Assembly (NCBI GenBank): GCA_017302635.1 | Contig: JAFLCX010000001.1 | Span: 806,001 to 870,000 of the forward strand | Length of the DNA stretch: 64,000 nt | From: Hyphomicrobiales bacterium | GTDB taxonomy: Bacteria > Pseudomonadota > Alphaproteobacteria > Rhizobiales > Beijerinckiaceae | Reading direction: 5' to 3' | Shown: one piece after another, positions 45,702-55,200 of the stretch | How positions within the stretch are numbered: the first letter of the stretch is position 1 | How the letters are laid out: each line of letters begins with the position of its first letter | Program-made: the position numbers and the translations under genes | The notes under the pieces: model-generated | Seen by the model: the letters and a program-made list of their open reading frames with translations, nothing else | Told to the model about the DNA's origin: nothing | The model's database searches: none

Positions 45702-46967
45702 ATGACACATACGAAAAACCGCACCCGCGTCAGCGCGGTGAAGACAGATGCCGGATTCGAAATCTGGCACGTCGAAGACTATACCGTGCCGGTCGTCTCG
45801 CTGGAATTCGCCTTCCAGGGCGGCGCAGCGCAGGACCCAGGCGACCGTGCTGGCCTTGCAAGCCTGATGGCATCCTTGCTCGATGAAGGCGCCGGCAACC
45901 TCACCTCCGACGCGTTTCAGGAAGCGCTGGAGGAAAAGGCGATCGAGCTTTCGTTCGATGTGAGCAGAGATCGGCTCTCAGGCTCGCTGCGCACCCTTTC
46001 GGAACATGCCGACTCTGCTTTCGAGCTGCTGGCCCTCGCCATCCGTGAGCCGCGCTTCGATGCTGATGCGATAGACCGCGTGCGTGCCCAGATGATCTCT
46101 GGCCTGAAACGCGACGAAACCGATCCGGGTGCGCTGACGCGCAACGCCCTGTATCGCATCGCTTTTGCGGGGCACCCCTACAGCCAGCCGGTGGATGGCC
46201 GGATCGCCGATCTGCAAAACATCCGCCGCGATGATGTCGCAGCCATGAAAAAGCGGCTCATGGGTCGCTCCAATCTTATTCTCGTGGCGGTTGGTGCGAT
46301 CTCGGCTGATGCTCTCGCCAAAGGGATCGACCACGCCTTCTCGGGGCTGCAGGCGCAGCCTGATCTCGTATCGCTGGTGCCGACGGGCATGGATGGCGCC
46401 GGGCATGTCGAAATCATCGATCTCGATATCCCGCAATCGACGCTTTACCTCGCAATGCCGGGTCTCGGCCGCAAGCATCCGGATTTCATGGCGGCGCATG
46501 TCGTCAACCACATTCTCGGCGGGGGCAGCTTCACCTCAAGGATGTGGCAGGAGGTCCGCGAAAAGCGCGGGCTCGCCTATTCTGTCTGGAGCACCTTGCG
46601 CTGGTCGGCCTTTGCCGATCTGTTCATGGCCGGCACGGCAACCAGCAACGAGCGTGTGGCGGAATCTCTCGCCGTCATGCGCGAGGAAATCGCGAAAATG
46701 GCTGAGTCGGGTCCTACGGACGAAGAGCTCGAGAAAGCGAAGGCCTATCTTACCGGCTCCTACGCGCTCCAGTTTGATACCTCGCGCAAGATCGCGGATC
46801 ATCTCCTGATGCTGCGCGCGGATGGCATGCCGATCGACTATATTGATCGGCGGAATGATGAAATCCTGGCCGTGACAGCTGAGAAGGCGCGCGCGGTGGC
46901 CGCCAGATTGTTCGGGTCTGCACGACCTTTGGTGATTGCGACCGGTCGCCCGCAAGGGCTCGCGTGA
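45702..46967 (+). CDS. M16 family protein lacking the zinc motif
   Basis: This 421-residue M16 fold protein has the stretch aligned with HFLEHLMFKG reading LASLMASLLDEGAG here, without His or Glu ligands. Catalysis is therefore excluded, while the C-terminal substrate-binding half (REKRGLAYSVWST) is well kept. Pairs of active and inactive M16 subunits form a closed proteolytic chamber in mitochondrial processing peptidase and bacterial homologues. The partner is the gene just upstream. Confidence 0.85.
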   Translation: MTHTKNRTRVSAVKTDAGFEIWHVEDYTVPVVSLEFAFQGGAAQDPGDRAGLASLMASLLDEGAGNLTSDAFQEALEEKAIELSFDVSRDRLSGSLRTLSEHADSAFELLALAIREPRFDADAIDRVRAQMISGLKRDETDPGALTRNALYRIAFAGHPYSQPVDGRIADLQNIRRDDVAAMKKRLMGRSNLILVAVGAISADALAKGIDHAFSGLQAQPDLVSLVPTGMDGAGHVEIIDLDIPQSTLYLAMPGLGRKHPDFMAAHVVNHILGGGSFTSRMWQEVREKRGLAYSVWSTLRWSAFADLFMAGTATSNERVAESLAVMREEIAKMAESGPTDEELEKAKAYLTGSYALQFDTSRKIADHLLMLRADGMPIDYIDRRNDEILAVTAEKARAVAARLFGSARPLVIATGRPQGLA

Positions 46968-47027
46968 CCCATTGCGCGGCGAGGCGCACCGTGGCATCGG
47001 CTGAACGTCTAATGTGAGGAGCGGATC

Positions 47028-47981
47028 ATGAGCCTGACCTCGGACATGATGGTGGATCGACGCCGGCTGAGGCGCCAGCTCACTTTCTGGCGCGTGATCG
47101 CCGTGCTCGCCGTGCTCGGGGCGCTGATCGGTGTTGGTCTCGCCATCCGGGGCGCGGGAGAGAGCGCCCATATTGCCCGCATGCGGATTGACGGGCTGAT
47201 TACCGGCAAGCAGGAAACGCTCGATCTCCTGCGCGAAATCGAGAAGTCGAAGGCCCAGGCCGTTGTTCTGCGTATCAATTCGGGTGGTGGCACCACTTCG
47301 GGGTCGGAAGCGCTCTATAATGGGGTCAGGCAGCTCGCTTCCAAGAAACCGGTTGTGGCCATCATCGATGGCGTGGGCGCATCCGGCGCCTACATGGCTG
47401 CACTGGGAGCCGAGCGGATTGTCGCCAATGGCTCGGCAATCGTGGGGTCTGTCGGTGTGATCGCGCAGATTCCGAATGTCTCGAAATTGCTTGATACCCT
47501 CGGCGTGAAGGTCGAGTCCGTCCGCTCCTCGCCACTCAAGGCCATGCCAAGCGGCGTGGAGCCGACCTCCCCCGAAGCGCGTGCGGCGCTCGAGCAAACC
47601 GTGACGGATACCTATCGCTGGTTCAGGGCTCTCGTGGGCGAACGCCGCAGGCTCGAGGGTGATGCGCTCGCGAATGTCGCGGATGGGCGCGTTTTCACCG
47701 GGCGGCAGGCGCTGGAACTGAAATTGATCGACGCGCTTGGCGATGAGAGTGCCGCCATCACCTGGCTTGAGGCGGAGAAGGGCCTCAAGAAGGATTTGCG
47801 CGTGCGCGACTACAAGCCGAAAAGTCAGCGCTCCGGCGTGCCGGGCCTTTCGGCGCTCGATGGCCTCGCTCGCCTTTTCGGCATCGCCGTGCCGGAGGGT
47901 GTCGACGAGGCTGCGCAACGTCTGCTGGGCGCGCAGGCTCTGGAGGGGCTCGTCTCCGTTTGGCAGCCTGCACAGCCCTGA
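47028..47981 (+). CDS. sppA: Signal peptide peptidase SppA (S49 family)
   Basis: The 317-residue single-domain S49 peptidase has one membrane helix at about 22-41 and the active serine in GVGASGAYMAA, with the general-base lysine in SSPLKAMPS. It degrades cleaved signal peptides at the membrane. E. coli SppA is twice as long; this half-size form is usual in alphaproteobacteria. ihfB follows after 188 bp. Confidence 0.9.
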   Translation: MSLTSDMMVDRRRLRRQLTFWRVIAVLAVLGALIGVGLAIRGAGESAHIARMRIDGLITGKQETLDLLREIEKSKAQAVVLRINSGGGTTSGSEALYNGVRQLASKKPVVAIIDGVGASGAYMAALGAERIVANGSAIVGSVGVIAQIPNVSKLLDTLGVKVESVRSSPLKAMPSGVEPTSPEARAALEQTVTDTYRWFRALVGERRRLEGDALANVADGRVFTGRQALELKLIDALGDESAAITWLEAEKGLKKDLRVRDYKPKSQRSGVPGLSALDGLARLFGIAVPEGVDEAAQRLLGAQALEGLVSVWQPAQP

Positions 47982-48169
47982 TCATGTGGCCTCATGCGTG
48001 AAATTGCCAGAATCGGGCGTTTTCTCGCCCTTCCAGACGGGCGCAAACCGTTCTATGGATGATGCGTTGAGAGCATGCTGGATTCGTTTGCAAACGCAAC
48101 GATTCCTCGTAACACGAAAATTCAAGGGCGACGGAAACAATCCGGCGCGATCAAGCCAGGCGGGGAACC

Positions 48170-48481
48170 ATGATCAAATCCGAACTCGTTCTGAAAATGG
48201 CTGAAATGAACCCGCATCTTTATCAGCGGGACATCGAAATCCTCGTCAATGCAATCCTCGACGAGATCACAGCGGCACTGGCACGCGGTGACCGGGTGGA
48301 GCTGCGCGGCTTCGGTACCTTCACCACGAAAGAGCGTGATGCGCGCCTCGGCCGCAATCCGCGCACCGGCGCCAAGGTTGATGTCACCGAAAAGCGTGTG
48401 CCCTATTTCAAGAGCGGCAAGGAAATCCGCGAGCGCCTGAATGTGAAGCCCGTCAAGGGCAAGGCGAAGGCCAAGCACTAA
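48170..48481 (+). CDS. ihfB: Integration host factor subunit beta
   Basis: The 103-residue HU/IHF-fold DNA-bending protein contains [46 protein letters not shown], which includes the beta-arm with the intercalating proline in GRNPRTG. The Lys-rich tail is usual for IHF-beta. The alpha subunit is not in the window. IHF is the expected bender at the sigma-54 promoters of nrtA and nrtB. Confidence 0.93.
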   Translation: MIKSELVLKMAEMNPHLYQRDIEILVNAILDEITAALARGDRVELRGFGTFTTKERDARLGRNPRTGAKVDVTEKRVPYFKSGKEIRERLNVKPVKGKAKAKH

Positions 48482-48519
48482 CCTGAAACTGGCTCTGGAG
48501 CCAGGAGGTCGCCCCCCGC

Positions 48520-48852
48520 ATGCTGCGCGTTCTGAAGTTGCTGCTGGTTGTCCCGATTGCCATCGGGCTCATCCTGCTGGCCGTGGCCAACCGGCAGGTG
48601 GTGACCCTCGTGCTCGATCCGTTCCGCAGCGGGCCGGATGCAATCAGCATCACGATGCCGCTTTTTGTCATTGCACTGGTCACGCTGCTGATCGGCATTT
48701 TTCTGGGTTATGTCGCAGCGTGGTTTGCACAGGGCAAGCATCGGCGGTCCGCCCGGCAGTTCAAGCGCGAATGTGAGAAGCTTCAGGCCGAGCGCGCGGA
48801 GCTGCGCGCCGCTATTCCGCCCACAGCGCCTGCGCTTCTGTCGCAGAAATGA
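48520..48852 (+). CDS. LapA family (DUF1049) membrane protein
   Basis: This 110-residue protein has two membrane helices (about 4-22 and 48-70) and a basic, coiled C-terminal tail (RRSARQFKRECEKLQAERAEL). It matches the LapA/YciS family, which in E. coli works with LapB in control of lipopolysaccharide assembly. No LapB gene is nearby. It lies 38 bp after ihfB, the usual ihfB-lapA order. Confidence 0.8.
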   Translation: MLRVLKLLLVVPIAIGLILLAVANRQVVTLVLDPFRSGPDAISITMPLFVIALVTLLIGIFLGYVAAWFAQGKHRRSARQFKRECEKLQAERAELRAAIPPTAPALLSQK

Positions 48853-48864
48853 TCGGGCGCGGCG

Positions 48865-49815
48865 ATGCGCGTCCTTGATGCGGCGGCCATCGATGCCGCG
48901 CTTGATTTCCCGGCGCTGATCGAGGCGATTGATGCGGCCTTGCGAGCCGAAATCGTCCTTCCTGTCCGCCATCATCACCACATCGAGCGAACCGATGGTA
49001 ACGCCACGCACCTGATCATGCCGGCCTGGAGTGCCGGGGCGGGCGGATTTCTCGGCGTGAAAATCGTCAACGTCTTTCCTGGCAACGCGGCGCGATCTTT
49101 GCCTTCGGTCATGGGCACCTACGTGCTCATGGACGGCGACACCGGCGCGCCTATTGCGGTGATGGATGGCGCGCGACTGACCCTATGGCGCACGGCTGCG
49201 GCTTCGGCTCTGGCCGCACGATACATCGCGGAAGCGCATGCATCGACCCACCTGATGGTCGGGGCTGGAGCGCTCGCCCCCTTCTTCATCCGCGCGCACC
49301 GCGCGGTGCGGCCGATCTCGCGCACCATCCTGTGGAACAAGACGCGCGCCAATGCCGAGACACTCGCTGCTGTATTGGCGCGAGACGGAATTGCGGTCGA
49401 AGTCGCCGATAATCTTGAATCGGCCGTGCGGCAGGCCGACATCGTCTCCACCGCCACATTGTCCACAGCGCCTCTGGTGCATGGCGGATGGCTGAAGCCC
49501 GGCGCGCATCTTGATTGCGTCGGAGCGTTTTCGCCCTCCATGCGTGAGACGGATGACGAGGCGGTTCTGCGCGCCCGTCTCATCGCCGACATCCGGGCAA
49601 GCGTGCTGAAGGAAGGCGGGGATTTCGTGCAGCCGATCCGTGCGGGCCTGATCGGCGAGGACAGGATCGAGGCCGATCTTTTCGACCTCGCGCGCGGTTC
49701 TGTCGCCTTCTCGCGCCGGCGGGACGACATCACCTTCTTCAAATCGACCGGCAGCGCGATCTTCGATCTCGCGGCGGCGGCTCTGGTCGCGAAGGCCTCG
49801 GGGATCTCTCCATGA
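48865..49815 (+). CDS. Ornithine cyclodeaminase / mu-crystallin family protein
   Basis: The 316-residue protein has the family fold, with GVKIVNVFPGNAARSLPSVMGTYVLMDGDTGAPIAVMDGARLTLWRTAAASALAARYI (catalytic-site Arg and Lys, substrate-binding loop) followed by a NAD-binding LMVGAGALAPFFIRAH. Relatives include ornithine cyclodeaminase, alanine dehydrogenase and ketimine reductases; the reaction here is not decidable by sight. It overlaps trpF by 4 bp, so it is transcribed with the trp genes. Confidence 0.82.
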   Translation: MRVLDAAAIDAALDFPALIEAIDAALRAEIVLPVRHHHHIERTDGNATHLIMPAWSAGAGGFLGVKIVNVFPGNAARSLPSVMGTYVLMDGDTGAPIAVMDGARLTLWRTAAASALAARYIAEAHASTHLMVGAGALAPFFIRAHRAVRPISRTILWNKTRANAETLAAVLARDGIAVEVADNLESAVRQADIVSTATLSTAPLVHGGWLKPGAHLDCVGAFSPSMRETDDEAVLRARLIADIRASVLKEGGDFVQPIRAGLIGEDRIEADLFDLARGSVAFSRRRDDITFFKSTGSAIFDLAAAALVAKASGISP

Positions 49816-50477
49816 GCCTGCTGATCAAGATTTGCGGGCTTTCCACCGAGGAGAGCGTGGATGCGGCTGTGGATGCAGGCGCAGACATGCTCGGTCTGAA
49901 TTTTCACCCCAGAAGCCCGCGTTATGTGACGCCTGAACGCGCTGCCATGCTTGCACTTCTGGCTCACGGACGGACACAGATCGTGGCACTGCTGGTCGAT
50001 CCGGATGATGCGACGCTCAGCCATCTGCTGTCCACGCTGTCACCCGATCTCTGGCAGTTTCATGGGCAAGAGAGCTTCGAGCGCGTGCGCGATGCGCGGG
50101 CCGTGTTCGGGTTGCCGGCGATGAAGGCGATCGGCGTTTCCACCATATCGGATCTTGCTGCTGTGCCAGCCTATTCGGCTGTTTCTGACCATATCCTTCT
50201 CGACGCCAAACCGCCGAAAGATGCGGCCTACCCCGGCGGGCATGGGCGCGTGTTCGACTGGACGATCCTTTCGGCGCTTCCTCCCGGCCTTCCCTTCATG
50301 CTCTCGGGAGGCCTCACGCCGGAGAATGTCGGCGAGGCAATCCGCACAATCCGGGGCATGGGACTGAACCTCATCGGCGTCGATGTCTCCTCTGGCGTTG
50401 AGAGCGCTCCCGGCGTAAAGGACCTCGGAAAGATCAGAGCCTTCATCGCCGCCGCGCGTGAGGCGGATGCGGCGTAA
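49812..50477 (+). CDS. trpF: Phosphoribosylanthranilate isomerase
   Basis: This 221-residue (beta/alpha)8 enzyme performs the third step of tryptophan synthesis. The catalytic cysteine is in KICGLST and the aspartate in the late DVSSGVE (VDVSSGVE...GVKD), both intact. Its start overlaps the gene before it. trpB follows after 12 bp. Confidence 0.93.
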   Translation: MSLLIKICGLSTEESVDAAVDAGADMLGLNFHPRSPRYVTPERAAMLALLAHGRTQIVALLVDPDDATLSHLLSTLSPDLWQFHGQESFERVRDARAVFGLPAMKAIGVSTISDLAAVPAYSAVSDHILLDAKPPKDAAYPGGHGRVFDWTILSALPPGLPFMLSGGLTPENVGEAIRTIRGMGLNLIGVDVSSGVESAPGVKDLGKIRAFIAAAREADAA

Positions 50478-50489
50478 CGGAGTGACGCA

Positions 50490-51707
50490 ATGACTGTGCA
50501 GGAACGGCCCAATTCCTTCCGCTCCGGTCCGGATGAGAACGGCCGCTTCGGCCTGTTCGGCGGGCGGTTCGTGGCGGAAACGCTGATGCCGCTGATCCTC
50601 GACCTCCAGCAGGCATATGAGGATGCGAAGAAAGATCCCGCCTTCGCGGCCGAAATGAAGCATATGCTGACCCATTATGTAGGCCGGCCCAGCCCGCTCT
50701 ATTTCGCCGAGCGCATGACGGAGCATCTCGGGGGAGCCAAAATCTATTTCAAGCGCGACGAGCTCAACCATACCGGCGCGCACAAGGTGAACAACGTTCT
50801 GGGGCAGATCCTGCTCGCAAAGCGCATGGGCAAGAAGCGCATCATCGCCGAGACAGGCGCCGGCCAGCATGGCGTCGCCACAGCCACGCTCTGCGCACGC
50901 TACGGGCTCGATTGCGTGGTCTATATGGGCGCGGTCGATGTCGAGCGGCAGAAGCCGAACGTCTTCCGCATGAAGATGCTCGGCGCGGAAGTCATCCCTG
51001 TTCAGTCCGGCTCGAAGACCCTCAAGGACGCGATGAACGACGCGCTGCGCGACTGGGTGACCAATGTCGAGAACACGTTCTATTGCATCGGCACGGCAGC
51101 AGGCCCGCACCCCTATCCGATGATGGTGCGCGATTTCCAATGCGTGATCGGCAACGAGACGAAAACCCAGATGATGGACGCCGAAGGGCGCTTGCCCGAC
51201 AGCCTCATCGCGGCGATCGGCGGCGGCTCGAACGCCATCGGCCTCTTTCACCCGTTCCTCGATGACCCGTCCGTCGCGATCTACGGCGTGGAAGCGGCGG
51301 GACATGGCCTCTCATCCGGCCTGCACGCGGCCTCGCTCACGGGCGGACGCCCCGGCGTTCTGCACGGCAACCGCACCTATCTGCTGATGGATCAGGACGG
51401 GCAGATCAAGGATGCGCATTCGATTTCCGCTGGTCTCGATTATCCCGGAATCGGGCCGGAGCATTCCTATCTGCATGATATCAAGCGCGTGCAATATCTC
51501 TCCGCGACCGATGACGAGGCGCTTGCCGCCTTCCAGCTCTGCTCGAAGCTTGAGGGCATCATCCCGGCGCTCGAACCTGCGCATGCGCTCGCGAAGGTGA
51601 TGGAACTCGCGCCGAAGCTTCCGAAGGATCACCTGATGGTGATGAATCTCTGCGGGCGCGGCGACAAGGATATTTTCACGGTGGCTGACCACCTTGGGGG
51701 GATGTGA
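50490..51707 (+). CDS. trpB: Tryptophan synthase beta chain
   Basis: The 405-residue PLP enzyme joins indole and serine. The PLP lysine is in HTGAHKVNN, the ammonium-like loop in ETGAGQHG and the phosphate-binding GGGSNAIG downstream. The stop is shared with the region just before trpA, and TrpA and TrpB form a channelling complex. Confidence 0.96.
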   Translation: MTVQERPNSFRSGPDENGRFGLFGGRFVAETLMPLILDLQQAYEDAKKDPAFAAEMKHMLTHYVGRPSPLYFAERMTEHLGGAKIYFKRDELNHTGAHKVNNVLGQILLAKRMGKKRIIAETGAGQHGVATATLCARYGLDCVVYMGAVDVERQKPNVFRMKMLGAEVIPVQSGSKTLKDAMNDALRDWVTNVENTFYCIGTAAGPHPYPMMVRDFQCVIGNETKTQMMDAEGRLPDSLIAAIGGGSNAIGLFHPFLDDPSVAIYGVEAAGHGLSSGLHAASLTGGRPGVLHGNRTYLLMDQDGQIKDAHSISAGLDYPGIGPEHSYLHDIKRVQYLSATDDEALAAFQLCSKLEGIIPALEPAHALAKVMELAPKLPKDHLMVMNLCGRGDKDIFTVADHLGGM

Positions 51708-51709
51708 GA

Positions 51710-52546
51710 ATGTCCCGCATCCCCTCCCGTTTCGCCGCCAATGCCGCCTCCGGCCGCGCCTCGCTCGTGACCTTCATCACCGCGGGCGACCCGGACCCCA
51801 CAACCTCGCTCGCGATCGTCAAGGCCCTGCCCGGTGCAGGCGCTGATGTGATCGAGCTCGGCATGCCGTTCTCCGACCCGATGGCCGATGGCCCGGCGAT
51901 CCAGTGGTCGTCGATGCGGGCGCTGAAAGCCGGCATGACGCTCGCCAAAACGCTCGCGCTGGTCGCGGAGTTCCGCAAATCCAACACCGAAACCCCCATC
52001 GTGCTGATGGGGTATTACAACCCGATCTATGTCTATGGCGTGGAGCGTTTTCTCGCCGATGCCAAGACTGCCGGCATTGATGGCCTGATCGTGGTCGATC
52101 TGCCGCCCGAGGAAGATGCGGAATTGTGCATCCCGGCGATGAAGACGGGGCTGAATTTCATCCGCCTCGCGACGCCGACGACCGATGACAAGCGCCTACC
52201 GGCCGTGCTCGCAAACACATCGGGCTTTGTCTATTATGTCTCGATCACGGGGATCACCGGCACCGCGACGCCGGATTTCTCGAAAGTGAGCGAGGCTGTC
52301 GCGCGCATCAAGCGGCATACGGCCCTGCCGGTTGCGGTCGGTTTTGGGGTGAAGGCACCCGAACATGCCTCGGCCATCGCGCAAGGCGCCGATGGTGTCG
52401 TCGTCGGCTCGGCGCTGGTCGAAGCGGTCCGCACTTCACTTGATGCCGAGGGCAAGGCCACGGAAAAGACCGTTTCGGCGGTCACAGACCTTGTGTCGAG
52501 CCTTTCGAAAGCCGTCCATTCGGTCGCCAAGCGCGCGGCGGAATAA
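51710..52546 (+). CDS. trpA: Tryptophan synthase alpha chain
   Basis: This 278-residue (beta/alpha)8 lyase releases indole from indole glycerol phosphate. The catalytic Glu is in [17 protein letters not shown] and the Asp in [12 protein letters not shown] use ATG 51710; a GTG at 51704 overlapping the trpB stop is possible and adds two residues. accD follows after 13 bp. Confidence 0.95.
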   Translation: MSRIPSRFAANAASGRASLVTFITAGDPDPTTSLAIVKALPGAGADVIELGMPFSDPMADGPAIQWSSMRALKAGMTLAKTLALVAEFRKSNTETPIVLMGYYNPIYVYGVERFLADAKTAGIDGLIVVDLPPEEDAELCIPAMKTGLNFIRLATPTTDDKRLPAVLANTSGFVYYVSITGITGTATPDFSKVSEAVARIKRHTALPVAVGFGVKAPEHASAIAQGADGVVVGSALVEAVRTSLDAEGKATEKTVSAVTDLVSSLSKAVHSVAKRAAE

Positions 52547-52559
52547 AAGGGATTTTCCG

Positions 52560-53414
52560 ATGAACTGGATCACCAATCTCGTCCGCCCGAAAATCCGCTC
52601 GCTGCTGCGTCGCGAGGGCCCCGACAACCTTTGGATCAAGTGCCCGGAATCGGGCCAGCTCGTCTTCCACAAGGAGGTCGAGGACAATTTGATGGTCATC
52701 CCCGGCTCGGAGCATCACCTGCGCATGAGCGCCCCGGCGCGACTCGCGCATATGTTCGATGGTGGCGCGTTCGAGACCATCCCCGTGCGGGAGGTGCCGC
52801 TCGATCCGCTGAAGTTCAAGGACGAAAAGCGCTACACCGACCGCCTGAAGGACGCCAAGGCCAAGACCGGCCTCCAGGACTCGGTGCTGATCGCCACCGG
52901 TACGCTTGATGCCCTGCCGGTCACGATCGCCGTGCAGGATTTCGCGTTCATGGGCGGTTCTCTGGGAATGGCGGCCGGTGAGGGGATTATCCTCGCCTTC
53001 GAAACCGCTTTGGCCCGCTCGACACCTCTGGTCTTGTTTGTCGCCTCAGGCGGGGCACGCATGCAGGAGGGCATCCTCTCGCTCATGCAATTGCCGCGCA
53101 CCACCGTGGCTTTGAGGCGGCTTCGTCAGGCCGGATTGCCCTATATTGTTGTTCTCACGAACCCGACGACCGGAGGAGTAACCGCCTCCTATGCTATGTT
53201 GGGCGACGTGCAGATCGCAGAGCCGGGCGCGCTGATCGGCTTCGCCGGCGCACGCGTGATCGAGCAGACCATCCGGGAAAAGCTCCCCGAAGGCTTCCAG
53301 CGTGCCGAATATCTGCGCGATCACGGCATGGTGGATATGGTGGTCCATCGCAAGGACCTGCGCGGAACGATCTCGCGCCTCTGCCGACTGCTGATGAAGC
53401 GCGAAGCCGCCTGA
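52560..53414 (+). CDS. accD: Acetyl-CoA carboxylase carboxyltransferase subunit beta
   Basis: The 284-residue protein is the beta half of the carboxyltransferase, with the crotonase-like core ([44 protein letters not shown]). The usual N-terminal zinc ribbon C-x2-C-x15-C-x2-C is not intact: only C28 remains, with serine, isoleucine and serine at the other three places (S31, I47, S50). Loss of this site is also known from Bradyrhizobium-type AccD. ATG 52560 follows AAAGGG. Confidence 0.93.
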   Translation: MNWITNLVRPKIRSLLRREGPDNLWIKCPESGQLVFHKEVEDNLMVIPGSEHHLRMSAPARLAHMFDGGAFETIPVREVPLDPLKFKDEKRYTDRLKDAKAKTGLQDSVLIATGTLDALPVTIAVQDFAFMGGSLGMAAGEGIILAFETALARSTPLVLFVASGGARMQEGILSLMQLPRTTVALRRLRQAGLPYIVVLTNPTTGGVTASYAMLGDVQIAEPGALIGFAGARVIEQTIREKLPEGFQRAEYLRDHGMVDMVVHRKDLRGTISRLCRLLMKREAA

Positions 53415-53439
53415 ACCCACGCCGCAAATCGGGGCTTTG

Positions 53440-54741
53440 ATGCGCAATTCGGAAGCCTATCTGGCCCGTTTTCTGGCTCTGCACCCGAAGCTGATCGATC
53501 TCAGTCTCGGGCGGACCGAGCGGCTTCTCGCCGCAATGGGCAACCCTGAAACGCGCCTGCCGCCCGTGATTCATGTCGCGGGCACCAACGGCAAGGGCTC
53601 CACCATCGCGTTCATGCGCGCGATGCTGGAAGCGGCAGGGAAGCGCGTGCATGTCTACACGTCGCCGCATCTCGTGCGCTTTCATGAGCGCATCCGCCTC
53701 GCGGGCAAGCTGGTCAGCGAGGATGCGCTGGTCGAGGCTTTCGAAAGAGTCGAGCATGCCAATGCGGGTGAACCGATCACGTTCTTCGAAATCACAACGG
53801 CAGTGGCGTTTGATCTCTTCGCGCGCGAACCCGCTGATGCGGTTTTGCTCGAAGTCGGGCTCGGAGGGCGGTTCGATTCCACCAACGTGATCCGGAATCC
53901 CGCCGCGAGCATCATCACTCCGATCTCGATGGACCATCGGGAGTTCCTCGGCGATACAATCGAGAAAATCGCCTTCGAGAAGGCGGGCATTATCAAGCGC
54001 GGCTCGCCACTCATTCTGGCCGATCAGCATGAGGCGGCGCAGTCTGTCTGTCTCGATGTCGCATCCGGGCTTGGCGTTGAAGCCCTGGTCGGCGGGCAGG
54101 ATTTCCAGGCTTTCGAAGAGCGCGGCAGGCTGGTTTATCAGGACGAGAACGCATTGCTGGATCTGCCGCTGCCGCGTCTGCCGGGGCGACATCAGCACAC
54201 CAACGCCGCCACCGCCATCGCAGCACTGCGCCATGCGTTTGGCAATGCGATCCCGCATGCGGCGATCGAAACCGGCATGCAAACGGTTGAATGGCCGGCC
54301 CGTTTCCAGCGCCTGACCGGGAAGCTCGCGAAATTCGCCCCGGAAGGCGCGGAAATCTGGCTCGATGGCGCTCACAATGCCGATGGCGCTTCGGCCTTGG
54401 CTGAAACCATCACCATGTTAGAGGAGCGTTCGCCGCGCCCGCTGATCCTGCTGATGGCGACGATGGCACGGAAAAATCCGTCCGAAATCCTTCTGCCCTT
54501 CAAAGGCATCACGCAGGAATTCTATGCTGTTCATCTTGATCAGGAAGGCGCGCGAACGCCGGCGGACATGGCTGATCAGGCCCGTCGGTACGGTTTGCCC
54601 GCAGCGGTGGCCGGCACGGTTAAGCAGACTCTCGCCTTCCTCGCCGCGCGTCAGTGGGAAACCCCACCGCGCATCGTGATCGGAGGCTCGCTCTATCTCG
54701 CGGGCGAGGTGTTGCAGGCGGATGGCTCTTTGCCGAAATGA
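53440..54741 (+). CDS. folC: Folylpolyglutamate / dihydrofolate synthase
   Basis: The 433-residue Mur-ligase-like enzyme carries the P-loop HVAGTNGKGST, YTSPHLVRFHERIR and LLEVGLGGRFDSTNVI, typical of bacterial FolC. It adds glutamate to dihydropteroate and folates. ATG 53440 has GGGG upstream. accD-folC is a common pairing. The gene is convergent with trxA. Confidence 0.94.
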   Translation: MRNSEAYLARFLALHPKLIDLSLGRTERLLAAMGNPETRLPPVIHVAGTNGKGSTIAFMRAMLEAAGKRVHVYTSPHLVRFHERIRLAGKLVSEDALVEAFERVEHANAGEPITFFEITTAVAFDLFAREPADAVLLEVGLGGRFDSTNVIRNPAASIITPISMDHREFLGDTIEKIAFEKAGIIKRGSPLILADQHEAAQSVCLDVASGLGVEALVGGQDFQAFEERGRLVYQDENALLDLPLPRLPGRHQHTNAATAIAALRHAFGNAIPHAAIETGMQTVEWPARFQRLTGKLAKFAPEGAEIWLDGAHNADGASALAETITMLEERSPRPLILLMATMARKNPSEILLPFKGITQEFYAVHLDQEGARTPADMADQARRYGLPAAVAGTVKQTLAFLAARQWETPPRIVIGGSLYLAGEVLQADGSLPK

Positions 54742-54746
54742 AGATC

Positions 54747-54762
54747 GGGGGCGTGCGCCCCC
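54747..54762. other. GC-rich hairpin between convergent folC and trxA
   Basis: GGGGGC (54747-54752) pairs with GCCCCC (54757-54762) around a 4-nt loop, five bases after the folC stop. There is no U-tract on either strand, so a role in termination is doubtful. A second inverted repeat, GGCCTCG/CGAGGCC, begins near 54772 and overlaps the end of trxA. Confidence 0.35.
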
Positions 54763-54787
54763 CGCTCGGCTAGGCCTCGCGCGGAGT

Positions 54788-55114
54788 TCAGGCCGAGGCC
54801 TGAATCCACTTCACGAGATCGCCCTTCGAGCCCGCGCCGACCTTGGTGGCTGCAAGCTTGCCGTCCTTGAAGATCATCAGCGTCGGAATGGAGCGGATGC
54901 CATATTGCGCGGCGATATCCTGATTCTCGTCAACATTGACCTTGGCGACCTTGACCTTACCCGCCATCTCGACCGCGATTTCCTCCAGAGCGGGCGCGAT
55001 CATGCGGCAAGGGCCGCACCACGGCGCCCAGAAATCAACAACGACCGGCTCGGATGAGGACAGGACATCGGCTGCGAAGCTTTTGTCGGTGACGGCGTGG
55101 GTATTCGTGCCCAT
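54788..55114 (-). CDS. trxA: Thioredoxin
   Basis: This 108-residue classical thioredoxin has active site W-C33-G-P-C36, the cis-proline loop RSIPTLMIF and the buried Asp in VVVDFWAPW. It is a general cytoplasmic disulfide reductant. ATG 55114 follows AGGAAATT; the open frame upstream has no support. It lies 86 bp after addA, as in most Rhizobiales. Confidence 0.95.
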   Translation of the reverse strand: MGTNTHAVTDKSFAADVLSSSEPVVVDFWAPWCGPCRMIAPALEEIAVEMAGKVKVAKVNVDENQDIAAQYGIRSIPTLMIFKDGKLAATKVGAGSKGDLVKWIQASA

Positions 55115-55200
55115 GGCGAATTTCCTGATGACAGTGAGAAAAGTCTGTTGAGCAGAAGTAGAGACGCCGAGCGACGGAATCAAGGCGAGGCCACGGATGT

